Below are positions 17,608-27,520 of a DNA stretch of 64,000 nt, one piece after another (within the stretch, counting starts at the first letter, position 1; every line of letters begins with the position of its first letter). Source of the DNA: Eoetvoesiella caeni (GTDB lineage: Bacteria > Pseudomonadota > Gammaproteobacteria > Burkholderiales > Burkholderiaceae_B); NCBI RefSeq assembly GCF_003315175.1, contig NZ_QNRQ01000004.1, positions 124,001-188,000 of the forward strand, in the 5' to 3' direction. Below the pieces are notes generated by a model, which saw only the letters and a program-made list of their open reading frames with translations, ran no database searches and had not been told where the DNA came from. A program made the position numbers and the translations under genes.

Positions 17608-18531
17608 TTAACTGCGCTGCCCATGCAGGCAAACCCAGCCTTCACGAGCACGCCACACACTCATGGACAGCCAGGGCGCATAGGCCTGTGCGACCTCATC
17701 GGCCTGCCGCTCCAGCACGCCGGACAGCACCAGGCGCCCTCCGGGCTGCACCCGCCCAGCCAGCATGGGTGCCAGGACTTTCAAAGGGTTGGACAAGATG
17801 TTGGCCACCACAAGCTGCAACTGCCCCGCTGGCAAGGCATCGGGCAACAAAGCTTGCAGCTCGACATGGTTGATCTGGGCGTTATACCTCGTGGACACCA
17901 CCGCTTGCTCGTCGATATCGACGGCCAATGTAGGGCCTGCGCCCAGCATCTTGGCGGCGATCGCCAGAATGCCCGAGCCGCAGCCGTAGTCGAGCAGGCT
18001 TTCGCCAGGCTGCAGATTGGCTTCCAGCCATTCCAGGCACAAGTGCGTCGTAGGATGGCTGCCAGTGCCGAACGCAAGTCCCGGATCCAGTTGCAAATGA
18101 ATGGGTCCGCCCGGTTCGGCCTGCGCGGCCAGGTCGGGAACCTCGGGATCGTCGCGATGCCAGCTTGGAACTATCCAGACCCGCTTGCCGACCTGAATAG
18201 GCCTGAACTGCGCCTGCGTCAAACGCACCCAGTCGGCATCCGGAACGTCCCGGGTAAACCAGCCTGTGGTCAGATAGTCGGCACCGCCCACGACACGGAC
18301 CTGTTCGAGTATTTGCTCGGGGTCGGCGCCGTCGGGCAGCAGGGCCACAACACGATTGCGATGCCATGCCTGAACTTCGGGCTCGGTGCCCGGTTCACCG
18401 AACAGCGGTTGTTCGGCCTCGGTGTCGCTGTCGGCATCTTCCACGGAAACCGAAAGCACCCCCGCTTCAAGCAAAGCATCCGAGAGCGCCTCGGCCTGCG
18501 CCTCCAGGCAATGGAGCACAAGTTCACGCAT
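17608..18531 (-). CDS. prmA: Ribosomal protein L11 methyltransferase
   Basis: 307 residues. It trimethylates lysines of L11 with S-adenosylmethionine. An N-terminal substrate-binding ferredoxin-like domain (MRELVLHCLEAQAEALSD) is joined to a Rossmann methyltransferase with motif I LLDYGCGSGILAIAA, preceded by GLAFGTGSHPTTHLCLEWLE, the PrmA signature, and the NILSNPL active-site motif. The ATG at 18531 matches the family N-terminus; the longer frame adds 15 unrelated residues. It follows accC by 57 bp. Confidence 0.95.
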   Translation of the reverse strand: MRELVLHCLEAQAEALSDALLEAGVLSVSVEDADSDTEAEQPLFGEPGTEPEVQAWHRNRVVALLPDGADPEQILEQVRVVGGADYLTTGWFTRDVPDADWVRLTQAQFRPIQVGKRVWIVPSWHRDDPEVPDLAAQAEPGGPIHLQLDPGLAFGTGSHPTTHLCLEWLEANLQPGESLLDYGCGSGILAIAAKMLGAGPTLAVDIDEQAVVSTRYNAQINHVELQALLPDALPAGQLQLVVANILSNPLKVLAPMLAGRVQPGGRLVLSGVLERQADEVAQAYAPWLSMSVWRAREGWVCLHGQRS

Positions 18532-18588
18532 AATTTTTCCAATCGGGCGCGCAAGGGTCAGGCCCCTGGCGCCCAAACAATCGTGCAG

Positions 18589-19938
18589 CTATGGACGCTG
18601 CGCCAACTTTTGTTCAAGATAATGAATGCTGGTACCGCCTTCGACGAAGCGCGCATCCTGCATCAATTCCCGGTGCAAAGGAATATTGGTCTTGATTCCT
18701 TCCACCGCCATTTCCGACAAGGCGATTTCCATGCGCGCAATGGCTTGCTCGCGGTTGTCGCCGTATGTAATGACTTTGGCTATCATGGAGTCGTAGTTGG
18801 GCGGCACAACGTAGCCGCTGAACACGTGCGAATCCATGCGCACGCCTGGGCCGCCCGGCGCATGCCAGTTGGTGATCAGGCCGGGACTGGGCACAAACTT
18901 GAATGGGTCCTCGGCATTGATGCGGCATTCGATGGCGTGGCCTCGAAACTGGACGTCGCGCTGGCGCAGGGTGAATTTCTCGCCCGCGGCGATGCGTATC
19001 TGCTGCACGACAAGGTCCAGACCCGTCACCATCTCGGTAATCGTGTGCTCGACCTGAATACGCGTATTCATTTCAATAAAGAAGAACTCGCCGTTTTCGT
19101 ACAGGAACTCGAACGTACCGGCACCACGATAGCCCATTTTACGGCAGGCCTCGGCGCAACGTTCGCCGATGCGCTCTATGAGACGGCGCGGAATGTGCGG
19201 CGCAGGAGCTTCTTCGATGACTTTCTGGTTGCGACGCTGCATAGAGCAGTCGCGCTCGCCCAGCCAGACCGCGTTGCGTCCGCCGTCGGCCATGACCTGA
19301 ATCTCGATGTGGCGCGGATTCTCGAGGTACTTCTCCATGTAGACATCAGGATTATTGAATGCCTGTCCCGCCTCGGTGCGGGTCGTCGCTACGGCCGTCA
19401 ACAGCGCCGCCTCGGTATAGACCACCCGCATGCCGCGGCCACCGCCGCCGCCCGCCGCCTTGATCATGACGGGGTAGCCCACTTCCTGAGCCATGCGAAT
19501 GATTTCGGCGGGGTCGTCATCAGGCAAAGAGCTGGGCGAACCGGGAACCACCGGAACGCCCGCTTCGATCATGGCTTTCTTGGCGCAAACCTTGTCGCCC
19601 ATGAGACGGATGGTTTCAGGGCGCGGGCCGATGAACACGAAGCCGCTTTTCTCGACCCGGTCGGCAAAGTCGGCGTTTTCGGCCAAAAACCCGTAACCCG
19701 GGTGTATGGCTTCAGCGTCGGTTACCTCGGCGGCCGAAATAATGGCGGGCATATTCAGATAACTGTCGCGCGCCGGAGCGGGCCCGATACACACCGACTC
19801 GTCGGCCAGGCGTACATACTTTGCATTGCGGTCGACTTCCGAGTGCACGACTACAGTCTTGATGCCCAGTTCGCGGCAGGCGCGCTGGATACGCAGCGCA
19901 ATTTCGCCGCGATTGGCGATCAGTATTTTTTCAAACAT
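18589..19938 (-). CDS. accC: Biotin carboxylase subunit of acetyl-CoA carboxylase
   Basis: 449 residues, the normal length. It carboxylates biotin on AccB using ATP and bicarbonate, the first half-reaction of malonyl-CoA synthesis. [20 protein letters not shown] opens the N-terminal domain; the ATP-grasp glycine loop is [10 protein letters not shown] near residue 165; [18 protein letters not shown] and [16 protein letters not shown] carry the metal and bicarbonate residues (EMNxRxQVEH). The ATG at 19938 is the family start. accB ends 4 bp upstream, so the two are cotranscribed. Confidence 0.97.
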   Translation of the reverse strand: MFEKILIANRGEIALRIQRACRELGIKTVVVHSEVDRNAKYVRLADESVCIGPAPARDSYLNMPAIISAAEVTDAEAIHPGYGFLAENADFADRVEKSGFVFIGPRPETIRLMGDKVCAKKAMIEAGVPVVPGSPSSLPDDDPAEIIRMAQEVGYPVMIKAAGGGGGRGMRVVYTEAALLTAVATTRTEAGQAFNNPDVYMEKYLENPRHIEIQVMADGGRNAVWLGERDCSMQRRNQKVIEEAPAPHIPRRLIERIGERCAEACRKMGYRGAGTFEFLYENGEFFFIEMNTRIQVEHTITEMVTGLDLVVQQIRIAAGEKFTLRQRDVQFRGHAIECRINAEDPFKFVPSPGLITNWHAPGGPGVRMDSHVFSGYVVPPNYDSMIAKVITYGDNREQAIARMEIALSEMAVEGIKTNIPLHRELMQDARFVEGGTSIHYLEQKLAQRP

Positions 19939-19942
19939 CGCG

Positions 19943-20389
19943 TTAACCAATTACAAATAGGGGTTGACCGTATTCCACGGGTTCGCCGTTTTCAACCAGA
20001 ATTTCCTTGATCACGCCCGTTTTGTCGGCTTCGATTTCATTAAGCAGCTTCATCGCTTCGATGATGCACACCGGCTCGCCTTCTTTGACCGACTGGCCGA
20101 CCTCGACGAAAGGCGATGCACCGGGATTGGGCGCGCGATAGAACGTTCCGACCATGGGCGCTTTTACAGCGTGACCCTGCGGTGCCGCTGGCGCAGCGGG
20201 CGCCGCCGGAGCCGCCGCAGGGGCTGAAGCCGCTGCCGCGGCAACGGGCTCGGGGGCATAAGCCATGACGGGCTGCTGCTGGGAGAATTTGACGATGCGT
20301 ACCTTGCCTTCGCCTTCGGTGATCTCCAGTTCGGCGATGCCGGATTCGGCGACCAGGTCAATCAAGGTTTTCAGTTTTCTCAGATCCAT
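19943..20389 (-). CDS. accB: Biotin carboxyl carrier protein of acetyl-CoA carboxylase
   Basis: 148 residues. The N-terminal helical region ([23 protein letters not shown]) is joined by an Ala/Pro linker (about 50-75) to the biotinyl domain, whose modified lysine lies in [12 protein letters not shown]. The thumb loop is present ([18 protein letters not shown]). It carries carboxybiotin from AccC to the carboxyltransferase AccAD, encoded elsewhere. It lies 84 bp after aroQ. Confidence 0.97.
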   Translation of the reverse strand: MDLRKLKTLIDLVAESGIAELEITEGEGKVRIVKFSQQQPVMAYAPEPVAAAAASAPAAAPAAPAAPAAPQGHAVKAPMVGTFYRAPNPGASPFVEVGQSVKEGEPVCIIEAMKLLNEIEADKTGVIKEILVENGEPVEYGQPLFVIG

Positions 20390-20473
20390 ACAAACTTCCC
20401 GTTAATTCACGACGCCTGATGCGCTCGGTGAATAAAAATAGTGATAAAAATAAAAAAGACCAGTCGCCCCGCG

Positions 20474-20908
20474 CTAATTGGCAAGGGCGTAATGCAAAGC
20501 CGCTTCGTACCCCAAGGCGCCCAGCCCCACGACCACTCCTTGAGCCAGATCGGACAAATAGGAATGGTGGCGAAAGGACTCGCGCTTGTGTACGTTGGAT
20601 AAATGCACTTCAATGAATGGAATGGCAACGCCGGCCAGCGCGTCTCGGATGGCAACACTGGTATGGGTATAAGCGCCCGCGTTGATGATGATGTAGTCGA
20701 CGGCCTGCTCGCGGGCCGCATGAATACGGTCGACGAGGGCGCCTTCGCTATTGCTTTGAAATGCCGCACATGAAGCAGCGCGTTCTGCAGCCAACTGCTG
20801 CAAGCGCGCATTAATATCGGCCAAAGTCTGCCGACCGTAGATTTCCGGCTCGCGGGTGCCGAGCAAATTAAGATTGGGGCCGTGCAAAACGAGTATGTGT
20901 TGCGCCAT
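20474..20908 (-). CDS. aroQ: Type II 3-dehydroquinate dehydratase
   Basis: 144 residues, the usual size of the dodecameric type II enzyme of the shikimate pathway. Signature [17 protein letters not shown] at the N-terminus, the catalytic tyrosine within it, the loop [31 protein letters not shown] and the [15 protein letters not shown] active-site segment. aroE lies at 26.7 kb, so two steps of the pathway are in the window but in separate operons. aroQ next to accBC is common in proteobacteria. Confidence 0.96.
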   Translation of the reverse strand: MAQHILVLHGPNLNLLGTREPEIYGRQTLADINARLQQLAAERAASCAAFQSNSEGALVDRIHAAREQAVDYIIINAGAYTHTSVAIRDALAGVAIPFIEVHLSNVHKRESFRHHSYLSDLAQGVVVGLGALGYEAALHYALAN

Positions 20909-21057
20909 TGGGTAATTTATTTACTGATAGACCGTCTTTTTACGCTAAAAAGCGGTGTTTGTCGAACAAAAACATATAAATTACAGAGCGCCGCGGCTGC
21001 AGAAGCCCTTTTTGAAACAAAGTAATACCAAAAATACTGCGGCAGCCCATACAGCCG

Positions 21058-21570
21058 TCAGGCCAACATCGCGTCGAGCACTTGCTCCAGCTCTTTGGGC
21101 TTGATCTGGCCCAGAACCTTGTGAGCCACCTTGCCCTGGGCATCGAACACGACGGTAAACGGCAGGCCGCCCGCGGTATTGCCCAACGGACGCATCAAGG
21201 AAATGCCTCCATGCCCGAGCATGAGCAGGGGATAAGAAACATGCACTTTCTCAGAGAAAGCGCGCACGTTGGCGGGCACATCCACGGCAAGGCCCAAAAA
21301 CTGGACCTGCTTGTATTTGGCGTGCATGGCTTCAAGGTCGGGCATTTCTTTCACGCACGGCGGGCACCACGTGGCCCAGAAGTTGGCGACAACCGGCTTG
21401 CCCAGCCACTGGCTCATGGGGCTGGCCTTGCCATCCAGGTCTGGAAAGCTTTGTTCGAACAAAGGATCGGGCGCAGGCTTGGCCGCAAGCACCAGATGCG
21501 AAACGCCAGCTGCGGCGATGCCCGCAGCGGCAAGCGCCCCAGTCCCCAGCAAAAAATCACGTCGTTTCAT
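21058..21570 (-). CDS. TlpA-family thiol:disulfide oxidoreductase
   Basis: 170 residues. N-terminal Tat- or Sec-like signal (MKRRDFLLGTGALAAAGIAA), then a thioredoxin fold with the active site FWATWCPPCVKEMPDLE and the cis-proline loop GLPFTVVF. A periplasmic reductase, as in cytochrome c maturation or repair of oxidised periplasmic proteins; a membrane electron donor (DsbD/CcdA) is not in view. The stretch of 149 bp between it and aroQ holds no recognisable gene. Divergent from mpl. Confidence 0.9.
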   Translation of the reverse strand: MKRRDFLLGTGALAAAGIAAAGVSHLVLAAKPAPDPLFEQSFPDLDGKASPMSQWLGKPVVANFWATWCPPCVKEMPDLEAMHAKYKQVQFLGLAVDVPANVRAFSEKVHVSYPLLMLGHGGISLMRPLGNTAGGLPFTVVFDAQGKVAHKVLGQIKPKELEQVLDAMLA

Positions 21571-21838
21571 TCGATATCAACTCGTCGTAACCAAACTCAA
21601 GCCCGGCCGCTATCCACGCGGCCGCCCCGTCCTAACCGACAACCTGCGAAACCTGCCCGCCCTTGGCCGACCCGGCCGGCGCTGCGAGACCGCACTTTGG
21701 CCGCCAGCTTGAAGTTTAACATCGGCGCCAGTCAGCGCCTGTAACCGGAAACCGGCGATATGTCCCAGGCAATGCGCTATACAAGCCGCAGCGGTGTCGC
21801 GCTGGAGTTCTTCACTACAATAGCCGCTGGAGGATTTT

Positions 21839-23200
21839 ATGCATCTACACATTCTGGGGATTTGCGGCACGTTCATGGGCGGCCTGGCGCTGATTGCGCG
21901 GGCGTCCGGACACACCGTGACCGGCTGCGACGCCGGCGTCTATCCACCCATGAGCACGCAGCTCGAAGAACAAGGCATCCGGCTGGTCGAAGGCTTCGGC
22001 GCCGAACAGCTTGAACTCAAGCCCGACCTGTTCGTCATCGGCAATGTGGTGACTCGCGGCAATCCGCTGATGGAAGCCATTCTCGACCAGGGCCTGCCAT
22101 ATACGTCGGGCCCGCAATGGCTGGGCGAACAAGTGTTGCGCCAGCAGCATGTGCTGGCCGTGGCCGGCACCCATGGTAAAACCACCACCAGTTCAATGCT
22201 GGCCTGGATACTGGAATACGCGGGGCGCCAACCGAACTTTCTGATTGGCGGCATTGCGGCCGACCTGAAGGTCTCGGCCCGCTATCAGCCCGGCCAATCC
22301 CTGTTTGTAATCGAAGCCGACGAATACGACACCGCGTTCTTCGACAAGCGTTCCAAGTTCGTTCATTATCGCCCCCGTACCGCCATACTGAACAATCTCG
22401 AATACGACCACGCCGACATCTTCCCGGACCTGACTGCGATCGAAACCCAGTTCCACCATTTAGTGCGCACTATTCCCTCCAGCGGCCTTATTGTCCGGCC
22501 CCAGCCCGACCCCGCTCTTGATCGCGTATTGGCACGCGGATGCTGGTCGCAGGTGGAGTCCATCGGAAGCGGCGGACACTGGCAGCACACAGCGCAGGAC
22601 AACGACGCTTGCCGCTTCGATGTCGTGCTTGACGGCGTGCGCGCCGGAACGGTGGACTGGCAGCTTAGCGGCGAACACAACCGGATGAACGCGTTGGCCG
22701 CCTTGGCCGCCGCCCGGCATGCCGGCGTCGCGCCCGAGCAGGCCATCGAGGCCCTGTCCCGCTTCCAGGGCGTCAAGCGCAGGCTGGAGTTGCGCGGCAC
22801 AGTCCGGCAAATCCAGGTGTATGACGACTTCGCGCACCACCCCACCGCCATCGCCACCACCCTTGAAGGGCTGCGGCGCCAAGTGGGCAGCGGACGCATC
22901 CTGGCGGTCATCGAACCGCGCTCGAATACCATGAAGCTGGGCACGATGGCGGCCAGGCTGCCGGCAGCGCTAAAGCAGGCAGACCGCGTGTTCTGTTTCG
23001 GCGCCCATAGCGGCAAGCACGCCCTTGGCTGGAACCCCGCCGAAGTGTTCGCCCCTCTGGGCGAGCGTGCCTCGTCGCACGACGATCTGGACGAGATGAT
23101 AGAGGCCATCCGCCGCGCCGCCCGCGCCGGCGACACCATACTTGTCATGAGCAACGGCGGATTCGGCGGCATCCACCAGAAACTCCTGGACCGTCTTTAA
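21839..23200 (+). CDS. mpl: UDP-N-acetylmuramate:L-alanyl-gamma-D-glutamyl-meso-diaminopimelate ligase
   Basis: 453 residues. It joins recycled murein tripeptide to UDP-MurNAc, a peptidoglycan salvage step. Mur-ligase order: N-terminal Rossmann domain starting MHLHILGICGTFMGGLA, ATP loop VAGTHGKTTTSSMLAWILE near residue 110, central EADEYDTAFFDKRSKFVHY, and C-terminal DDFAHHPTAIATTLEGLR. GGAGG lies 6 nt before the ATG. The 268 bp between it and tlpA contain GC-rich sequence without a recognisable gene. Confidence 0.96.
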   Translation: MHLHILGICGTFMGGLALIARASGHTVTGCDAGVYPPMSTQLEEQGIRLVEGFGAEQLELKPDLFVIGNVVTRGNPLMEAILDQGLPYTSGPQWLGEQVLRQQHVLAVAGTHGKTTTSSMLAWILEYAGRQPNFLIGGIAADLKVSARYQPGQSLFVIEADEYDTAFFDKRSKFVHYRPRTAILNNLEYDHADIFPDLTAIETQFHHLVRTIPSSGLIVRPQPDPALDRVLARGCWSQVESIGSGGHWQHTAQDNDACRFDVVLDGVRAGTVDWQLSGEHNRMNALAALAAARHAGVAPEQAIEALSRFQGVKRRLELRGTVRQIQVYDDFAHHPTAIATTLEGLRRQVGSGRILAVIEPRSNTMKLGTMAARLPAALKQADRVFCFGAHSGKHALGWNPAEVFAPLGERASSHDDLDEMIEAIRRAARAGDTILVMSNGGFGGIHQKLLDRL

Positions 23201-23217
23201 ACGGCCCGGCACTGCCC

Positions 23218-23826
23218 ATGATTCTTTACCTGCACGGCTTTCGCTCTTCGCCGCAATCGGCCAAGGCACGGCAGTTGGCCCGGGCCATGCGCGAGCGCGG
23301 CCTTGAACATGACTGGCTGTGCCCGCAGTTGCCGGCCAGTCCGGCCCGGGCCATCGCGCTTGCCCGTGGTCTAATAGAAAACCGCTGCAATGGCCTGCAG
23401 ATCCAGCGCAGCGTGACAGTGATCGGCTCTTCCCTGGGCGGCTACTATGCCGCTTACCTGGCCAGCCTCTGGAATTGCCGCGCCGTCCTGCTCAACCCCG
23501 TAATCCATGCGGTCCGCGACCTGGCTACCCAGGTTGGCACGCATACGCAGTTCCACTCACCCGAGCCCTTTGTATTTTTGCCTGAATATATCGACGAGCT
23601 GGCCGAATTGGCCTTCGACCGCCCCAGCCGCCCGGAAAACCATTTCCTGCTGGCGGCAAGCGGCGATGAAGTACTGGACTGGCGTGAAATGGCGCAGTGG
23701 TATGCAGGCTGCCCAAGCAGGATAATCAACGGCAGCGACCATGGTATTTCGGACTTCGAGCAATGGCTGCCCGAAGTCATGGCCTTTGCCTTGCACCATC
23801 CATTTTCCAACCTCAATGCGCCATAA
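23218..23826 (+). CDS. YqiA/UPF0227-type alpha/beta-hydrolase
   Basis: 202 residues. YLHGFRSSPQSAKARQL at the start and the nucleophile motif GSSLGGYYAAYLA near residue 63 match the YqiA/YcfP esterase family; the catalytic Asp is likely in ASGDEVLDW and the His in GSDHGISDFEQW. E. coli YqiA hydrolyses short acyl-CoA and p-nitrophenyl esters in vitro; the cell role is not settled. It follows mpl by 17 bp and precedes the RNase gene by 27 bp, so these are probably one operon. Confidence 0.88.
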   Translation: MILYLHGFRSSPQSAKARQLARAMRERGLEHDWLCPQLPASPARAIALARGLIENRCNGLQIQRSVTVIGSSLGGYYAAYLASLWNCRAVLLNPVIHAVRDLATQVGTHTQFHSPEPFVFLPEYIDELAELAFDRPSRPENHFLLAASGDEVLDWREMAQWYAGCPSRIINGSDHGISDFEQWLPEVMAFALHHPFSNLNAP

Positions 23827-23853
23827 CGGACGCGAGCCTGACTACTCAAATTT

Positions 23854-25740
23854 ATGTACGTTCTTTACGAAGACAGCGGCAACTTCAAAGCGGAAAAGAT
23901 TTTTTCGCAAAGCGACTCGACCATGCAGGTAGAGTCCGAATCAGGCAAACGCAGCAAGATCAAAAGCGCCACGGTGCTTTTCAGCTTCGAACAACCTGAC
24001 CCGGCGACCCTGCTGGCGCAGGCGCGCGCCCTGGCGGATACTCTGGAAATCGACTTTCTTTGGGAATGCGCTCCGCAAGAAGAGTTCGAGGCGGCCGCCT
24101 TCGCTGAAGACTACTTCGGCCATCCGCCCAGCGCTGTCGAAAAGGCCGCCGCCATTTTTGCGCTGAACGCGGCGCCGGCCTACTTTCATCGCCGCGGCAA
24201 GGGCCGCTACCGCCCGGCCCCTCCCGATATACTGCAAGCCGCCCTGGCCGCCATCCAGAAAAAGCAGCAACAAGCGGCCCAGCAGCAAGAATGGGTAGAT
24301 CAAATGGTGGCGGGCCAACTGCCCGAGGCAATTGCCCAGGTGGCCGGCACGCTGCTGACCCGGCCGGACAAGAATTCGCAGCAGTGGAAGGCCTTCGAGG
24401 CCGCCGTGGTGCAATTGGGAACCACCCCCGAAAAGCTGCTGCTCAAGCTCGGCGCCTGGCCCCATCCTCTGGCCTTGCATCGGCACCGCTTTCTGGCGCT
24501 TAACTTTCCCAAGGGTGTTGCGCATCCGCAGCAAGCCGTACAGGCTGTCGGCGAAGAGTTGCCGGTTGCCGAGGTCGAAGCCTACTCGGTCGACGACACG
24601 ACCACCACCGAAGTGGACGATGCGCTTTCCGTAACATCCCTGCCCTACGGCAAAACCCGTATCGGCATACATATAGCGGCACCGGGCCTGTTGGTCACGC
24701 GCGGCAGCGGCTTCGACGATCTGGCGCGTGCCCGCATGTCTACGGTATACATGCCCGGCGAAAAAATACCGATGTTGCCCGATGAACTGATCCAGGCCTT
24801 TTCGCTGGATGCCGGCCAGTTGAAACCCGTGCTGTCGCTGTATGTCGACACCGACCTGAGCAGCGGCGAGATTCTGGGCACCGAAACCCGGGTCGAACGG
24901 CTTAACGTACGCGAAAATCTGCGCCATAACATTCTGGACGCCGCCGTTACAGCGGAAGCCCTGGACGACCCCGCGGCTGAGTTGCCTTACGGCCATTGGC
25001 TGCGGCCCTTGTGGCAATTTGCCAAGCATCTGGGCGCCCAGCGCGACCTGGTGCGCGGCAAAACCGAAAACAACAACCGCGTGGAGTACTCTTTTTACCT
25101 CGACGGCCCGGCCGACGATCCCGACAGCCCGGTGCGGCTCGTCCCGCGCCAGCGCAATGCGCCGCTGGACAAGCTCGTGGCCGAGTACATGATCCTGGCA
25201 AATAACCTGTGGGGCGGGCTGATGGCCCAGCATGGCGTGCCCGGCATTTACCGCTCGCAACAGGCCGGACGCGTGCGCATGTCTACCCAGGCGCTGCCGC
25301 ATGAAGCTATAGGCGTACCCCAGTACGCCTGGTCCACTTCGCCGCTGCGCCGTTATGTCGACCTGATCAACCAATGGCAGATCCTGGCCGCCATCGAACA
25401 TGGCGTATCGGCCCGGCTGGTGGCGCCCTTCAAGCCCAAGGACGCGGACCTGTTCGCGATCATCGGCGCCTTCGATTCGCAATACGCGGCATGGAACGAA
25501 TTCCAGACGGCCATGGAGCGCTACTGGTGCCTGCGCTGGCTGCAGCAGCACCAGGTAAGCACTATTGAAGCCAGCGTCTTGCGCGACGATCTCGTGCGGC
25601 TGTCGGGCGTACCCCTGGTGGCCCGCGTTGCCGGCATGCCGGAACTGGAACGCGGCCAGATGGTTAGACTGCAAATTCTGGGCTACGATGAACTGGCTAT
25701 CGAGCTGGAATGCCGCTACCTGGATACTATCGCAACATAG
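23854..25740 (+). CDS. RNase II/RNB-family exoribonuclease
   Basis: 628 residues. A short N-terminal domain (MYVLYEDSGNFKAEKI) replaces the usual cold-shock domains, a Gln-rich helical region (about 130-160) follows, then the RNB catalytic domain (about 245-560). The metal-binding segment reads DDTTTTEVDDAL, with Glu where E. coli RNase II has Asp207; the rest of the core is canonical (IGIHIAAPGLLVTRG, STVYMPGEKIPMLP, ARVRMSTQALPHE-like region, WSTSPLRRYVDLINQWQ). It should degrade RNA 3' to 5'. This shortened type is found in Burkholderiales beside tonB-like and aroE genes. Confidence 0.9.
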   Translation: MYVLYEDSGNFKAEKIFSQSDSTMQVESESGKRSKIKSATVLFSFEQPDPATLLAQARALADTLEIDFLWECAPQEEFEAAAFAEDYFGHPPSAVEKAAAIFALNAAPAYFHRRGKGRYRPAPPDILQAALAAIQKKQQQAAQQQEWVDQMVAGQLPEAIAQVAGTLLTRPDKNSQQWKAFEAAVVQLGTTPEKLLLKLGAWPHPLALHRHRFLALNFPKGVAHPQQAVQAVGEELPVAEVEAYSVDDTTTTEVDDALSVTSLPYGKTRIGIHIAAPGLLVTRGSGFDDLARARMSTVYMPGEKIPMLPDELIQAFSLDAGQLKPVLSLYVDTDLSSGEILGTETRVERLNVRENLRHNILDAAVTAEALDDPAAELPYGHWLRPLWQFAKHLGAQRDLVRGKTENNNRVEYSFYLDGPADDPDSPVRLVPRQRNAPLDKLVAEYMILANNLWGGLMAQHGVPGIYRSQQAGRVRMSTQALPHEAIGVPQYAWSTSPLRRYVDLINQWQILAAIEHGVSARLVAPFKPKDADLFAIIGAFDSQYAAWNEFQTAMERYWCLRWLQQHQVSTIEASVLRDDLVRLSGVPLVARVAGMPELERGQMVRLQILGYDELAIELECRYLDTIAT

Positions 25741-25773
25741 CATCGGACACTGCCAGACAACAGGAGCCCCAGG

Positions 25774-26670
25774 TTGGTGAACTCCGCCGACATCAACGCA
25801 TGGCCGCCGACCGGGCCGCAACAGGCCCAGCGCCGCCGCTTGTATATAGCCATAGCCTTGTCGCTATGCGTGCATGCGGCAGTGCTGGCCATTCGGTTCA
25901 TCGCCCCGCAGCCTCCCGCAGCCGTCAAAGACGACATTCTGGAGGTGGCCCTGGTCAATGCCCGCACAGAAACCGCGCCCGTCGCACCGGCGCTGCTGGC
26001 GCAGAACCAGATCAATGCCGGCGGCAACGCCGCCACGGGTACGACGGCTTCGCCGCTACCGCGCACAGCCGAGTCTTCACCCGATCAGATCGTGTTGGCC
26101 GCCTTGCGCAAGCGCCAGCAAGAGCTCGAGAATCAACAGCAACGGCTTTATACCCAGTTGCAGTCGCTGCAAAAAACACCGCCGGCCCGCAAGTCGCCCG
26201 ATATGCTGCAGCAGTCGCCCGATGCCGGCGAGGACAACCTTAACCAGGAAAGCCTGGTGCTGAACGCCCAGATCAGCGCCATAAAGGAACGCATAGAACT
26301 CTACAACGCCCGGCCCCGCCAGCAATTTGTCGGCCCTTCGACCAAGGCTGTCGGCTATGCCCAATATGTCGAGGCGTGGCGCAAAAAAATAGAATTTCTC
26401 GGCACCGAGCACTACCCCGACGAAGCCCGCGGCAAAGTCTATGGCACATTGCAATTGACGGTATATATAGCCAAGAACGGAGACTTGATCCGCATGGAAA
26501 TCAACAAGCCTTCCGAGCATGCTGTGTTGAACCTGGCCGCGCAACGCATAGTCCAACTGGCGGCGCCGTTCGCGCCGCTGCCGCCCGAGGTCGCCAAGAC
26601 CACCGACGTCCTTGCCATTACCCGCAGTTGGCACTTCATCAACAATCAACTTAATACTGAAACGCCGTGA
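25774..26670 (+). CDS. TonB-like energy-transducer protein
   Basis: 298 residues. A cytoplasmic stub, one transmembrane helix (about 28-48, LYIAIALSLCVHAAVLAIRF), a coiled-coil-like Gln/Glu region (about 105-180) and a TonB C-terminal domain (about 195-295, YVEAWRKKIEFLGTEHYPDEARGKVYGTL). ExbB/ExbD are not in the window, so energising a receptor is only implied. The start is TTG at 25774 (or GTG at 25777), with AGGAG 7 nt before the TTG. Its stop overlaps the aroE GTG start. Confidence 0.85.
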   Translation: MVNSADINAWPPTGPQQAQRRRLYIAIALSLCVHAAVLAIRFIAPQPPAAVKDDILEVALVNARTETAPVAPALLAQNQINAGGNAATGTTASPLPRTAESSPDQIVLAALRKRQQELENQQQRLYTQLQSLQKTPPARKSPDMLQQSPDAGEDNLNQESLVLNAQISAIKERIELYNARPRQQFVGPSTKAVGYAQYVEAWRKKIEFLGTEHYPDEARGKVYGTLQLTVYIAKNGDLIRMEINKPSEHAVLNLAAQRIVQLAAPFAPLPPEVAKTTDVLAITRSWHFINNQLNTETP

Positions 26671-27515
26671 CCCCCTCACTTCCCCGTTTTGCCGTCGTCG
26701 GCAACCCCATAGCGCACAGCCGCTCTCCGGCCATCCATCAAGAATTCGGCCGGCAGCTGGGCATTGCCCTAAGCTACGAAACCTTGCTGGCCCCCGTTGA
26801 GGGATTTGCGGCGACGGTCGCCGCCTTCTTTGGCGAGGGCGGATCGGGCCTGAACATAACCCTCCCGTTCAAGGAAGAAGCCTGCTCGCTGGCCAGCGCA
26901 GACCTTAGCGACCGGGCGCGCCTGGCCGGCGCGGTCAATACTTTGTGGATGCAGGAGGGGCGCCTGCACGGCTGCAATACCGACGGCGTAGGCCTGCTTG
27001 ACGACATACAGCGCCTTGGCGTCTCGATTGCCGGCAAGCGCGTACTGCTGGTCGGCGCGGGCGGCGCCGCCAAAGGAGTGGTCTACCCATTGCTGCAAGC
27101 GCAATGCGCGGCGCTGCGCATCGTCAACCGCAACGCCGCGCGCGCCCATGAATTGCATGCGCATGCCGCGGGCCTGCTGCCGCAGTTCGCACAGCGGCTT
27201 TCGGCCGGTGGCCTGGACGAAGGCCAAGGCCAATGGGACATCGTAATTAACGCTACTTCCAGCAGCTTGAGCAGCCAGGCTCCCAGCTTGCCGGGCGTGG
27301 CGTATGCTTCGGGCGCATTGGCCTACGACATGGTTTATGCCGCGCAGCCGACCGCCTTCATGCAGCAGGCCAAAGCCGCCGGCGCGCAATATGCCGCAGA
27401 CGGCCTGGGTATGCTGGTCGCCCAGGCTGCCGCAAGCTTTTTTATCTGGCATGGCCGCGCTCCCGACATCAACCCTGTACTGGCCATGTTGCGACGCCAG
27501 CTTGACGCCGCCTGA
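26667..27515 (+). CDS. aroE: Shikimate dehydrogenase
   Basis: 282 residues, GTG start overlapping the tonB-like stop (GTGA). It reduces 3-dehydroshikimate with NADPH. The substrate-binding N-terminal motif is GNPIAHSRSPAIHQEFGRQ, the catalytic Lys and Asp are in NITLPFKEEACSLA and CNTDGVG, and the nucleotide loop is GAGGAAKGVVYPLL. The C-terminal DGLGMLVAQAAASFFIWHG motif is intact. Confidence 0.96.
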   Translation: MTPSLPRFAVVGNPIAHSRSPAIHQEFGRQLGIALSYETLLAPVEGFAATVAAFFGEGGSGLNITLPFKEEACSLASADLSDRARLAGAVNTLWMQEGRLHGCNTDGVGLLDDIQRLGVSIAGKRVLLVGAGGAAKGVVYPLLQAQCAALRIVNRNAARAHELHAHAAGLLPQFAQRLSAGGLDEGQGQWDIVINATSSSLSSQAPSLPGVAYASGALAYDMVYAAQPTAFMQQAKAAGAQYAADGLGMLVAQAAASFFIWHGRAPDINPVLAMLRRQLDAA

Positions 27516-27520
27516 AGCCA

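Noticed and set aside
16846-20010. Open frame of about 1050 codons on the plus strand
   Set aside because: It lies antisense to five real genes (zinc-ribbon protein, prmA, accC and parts of accB); long opposite-strand frames are usual in GC-rich DNA and its translation resembles nothing.
23941-25821. Minus-strand frame of about 626 codons
   Set aside because: Antisense of the RNase gene.
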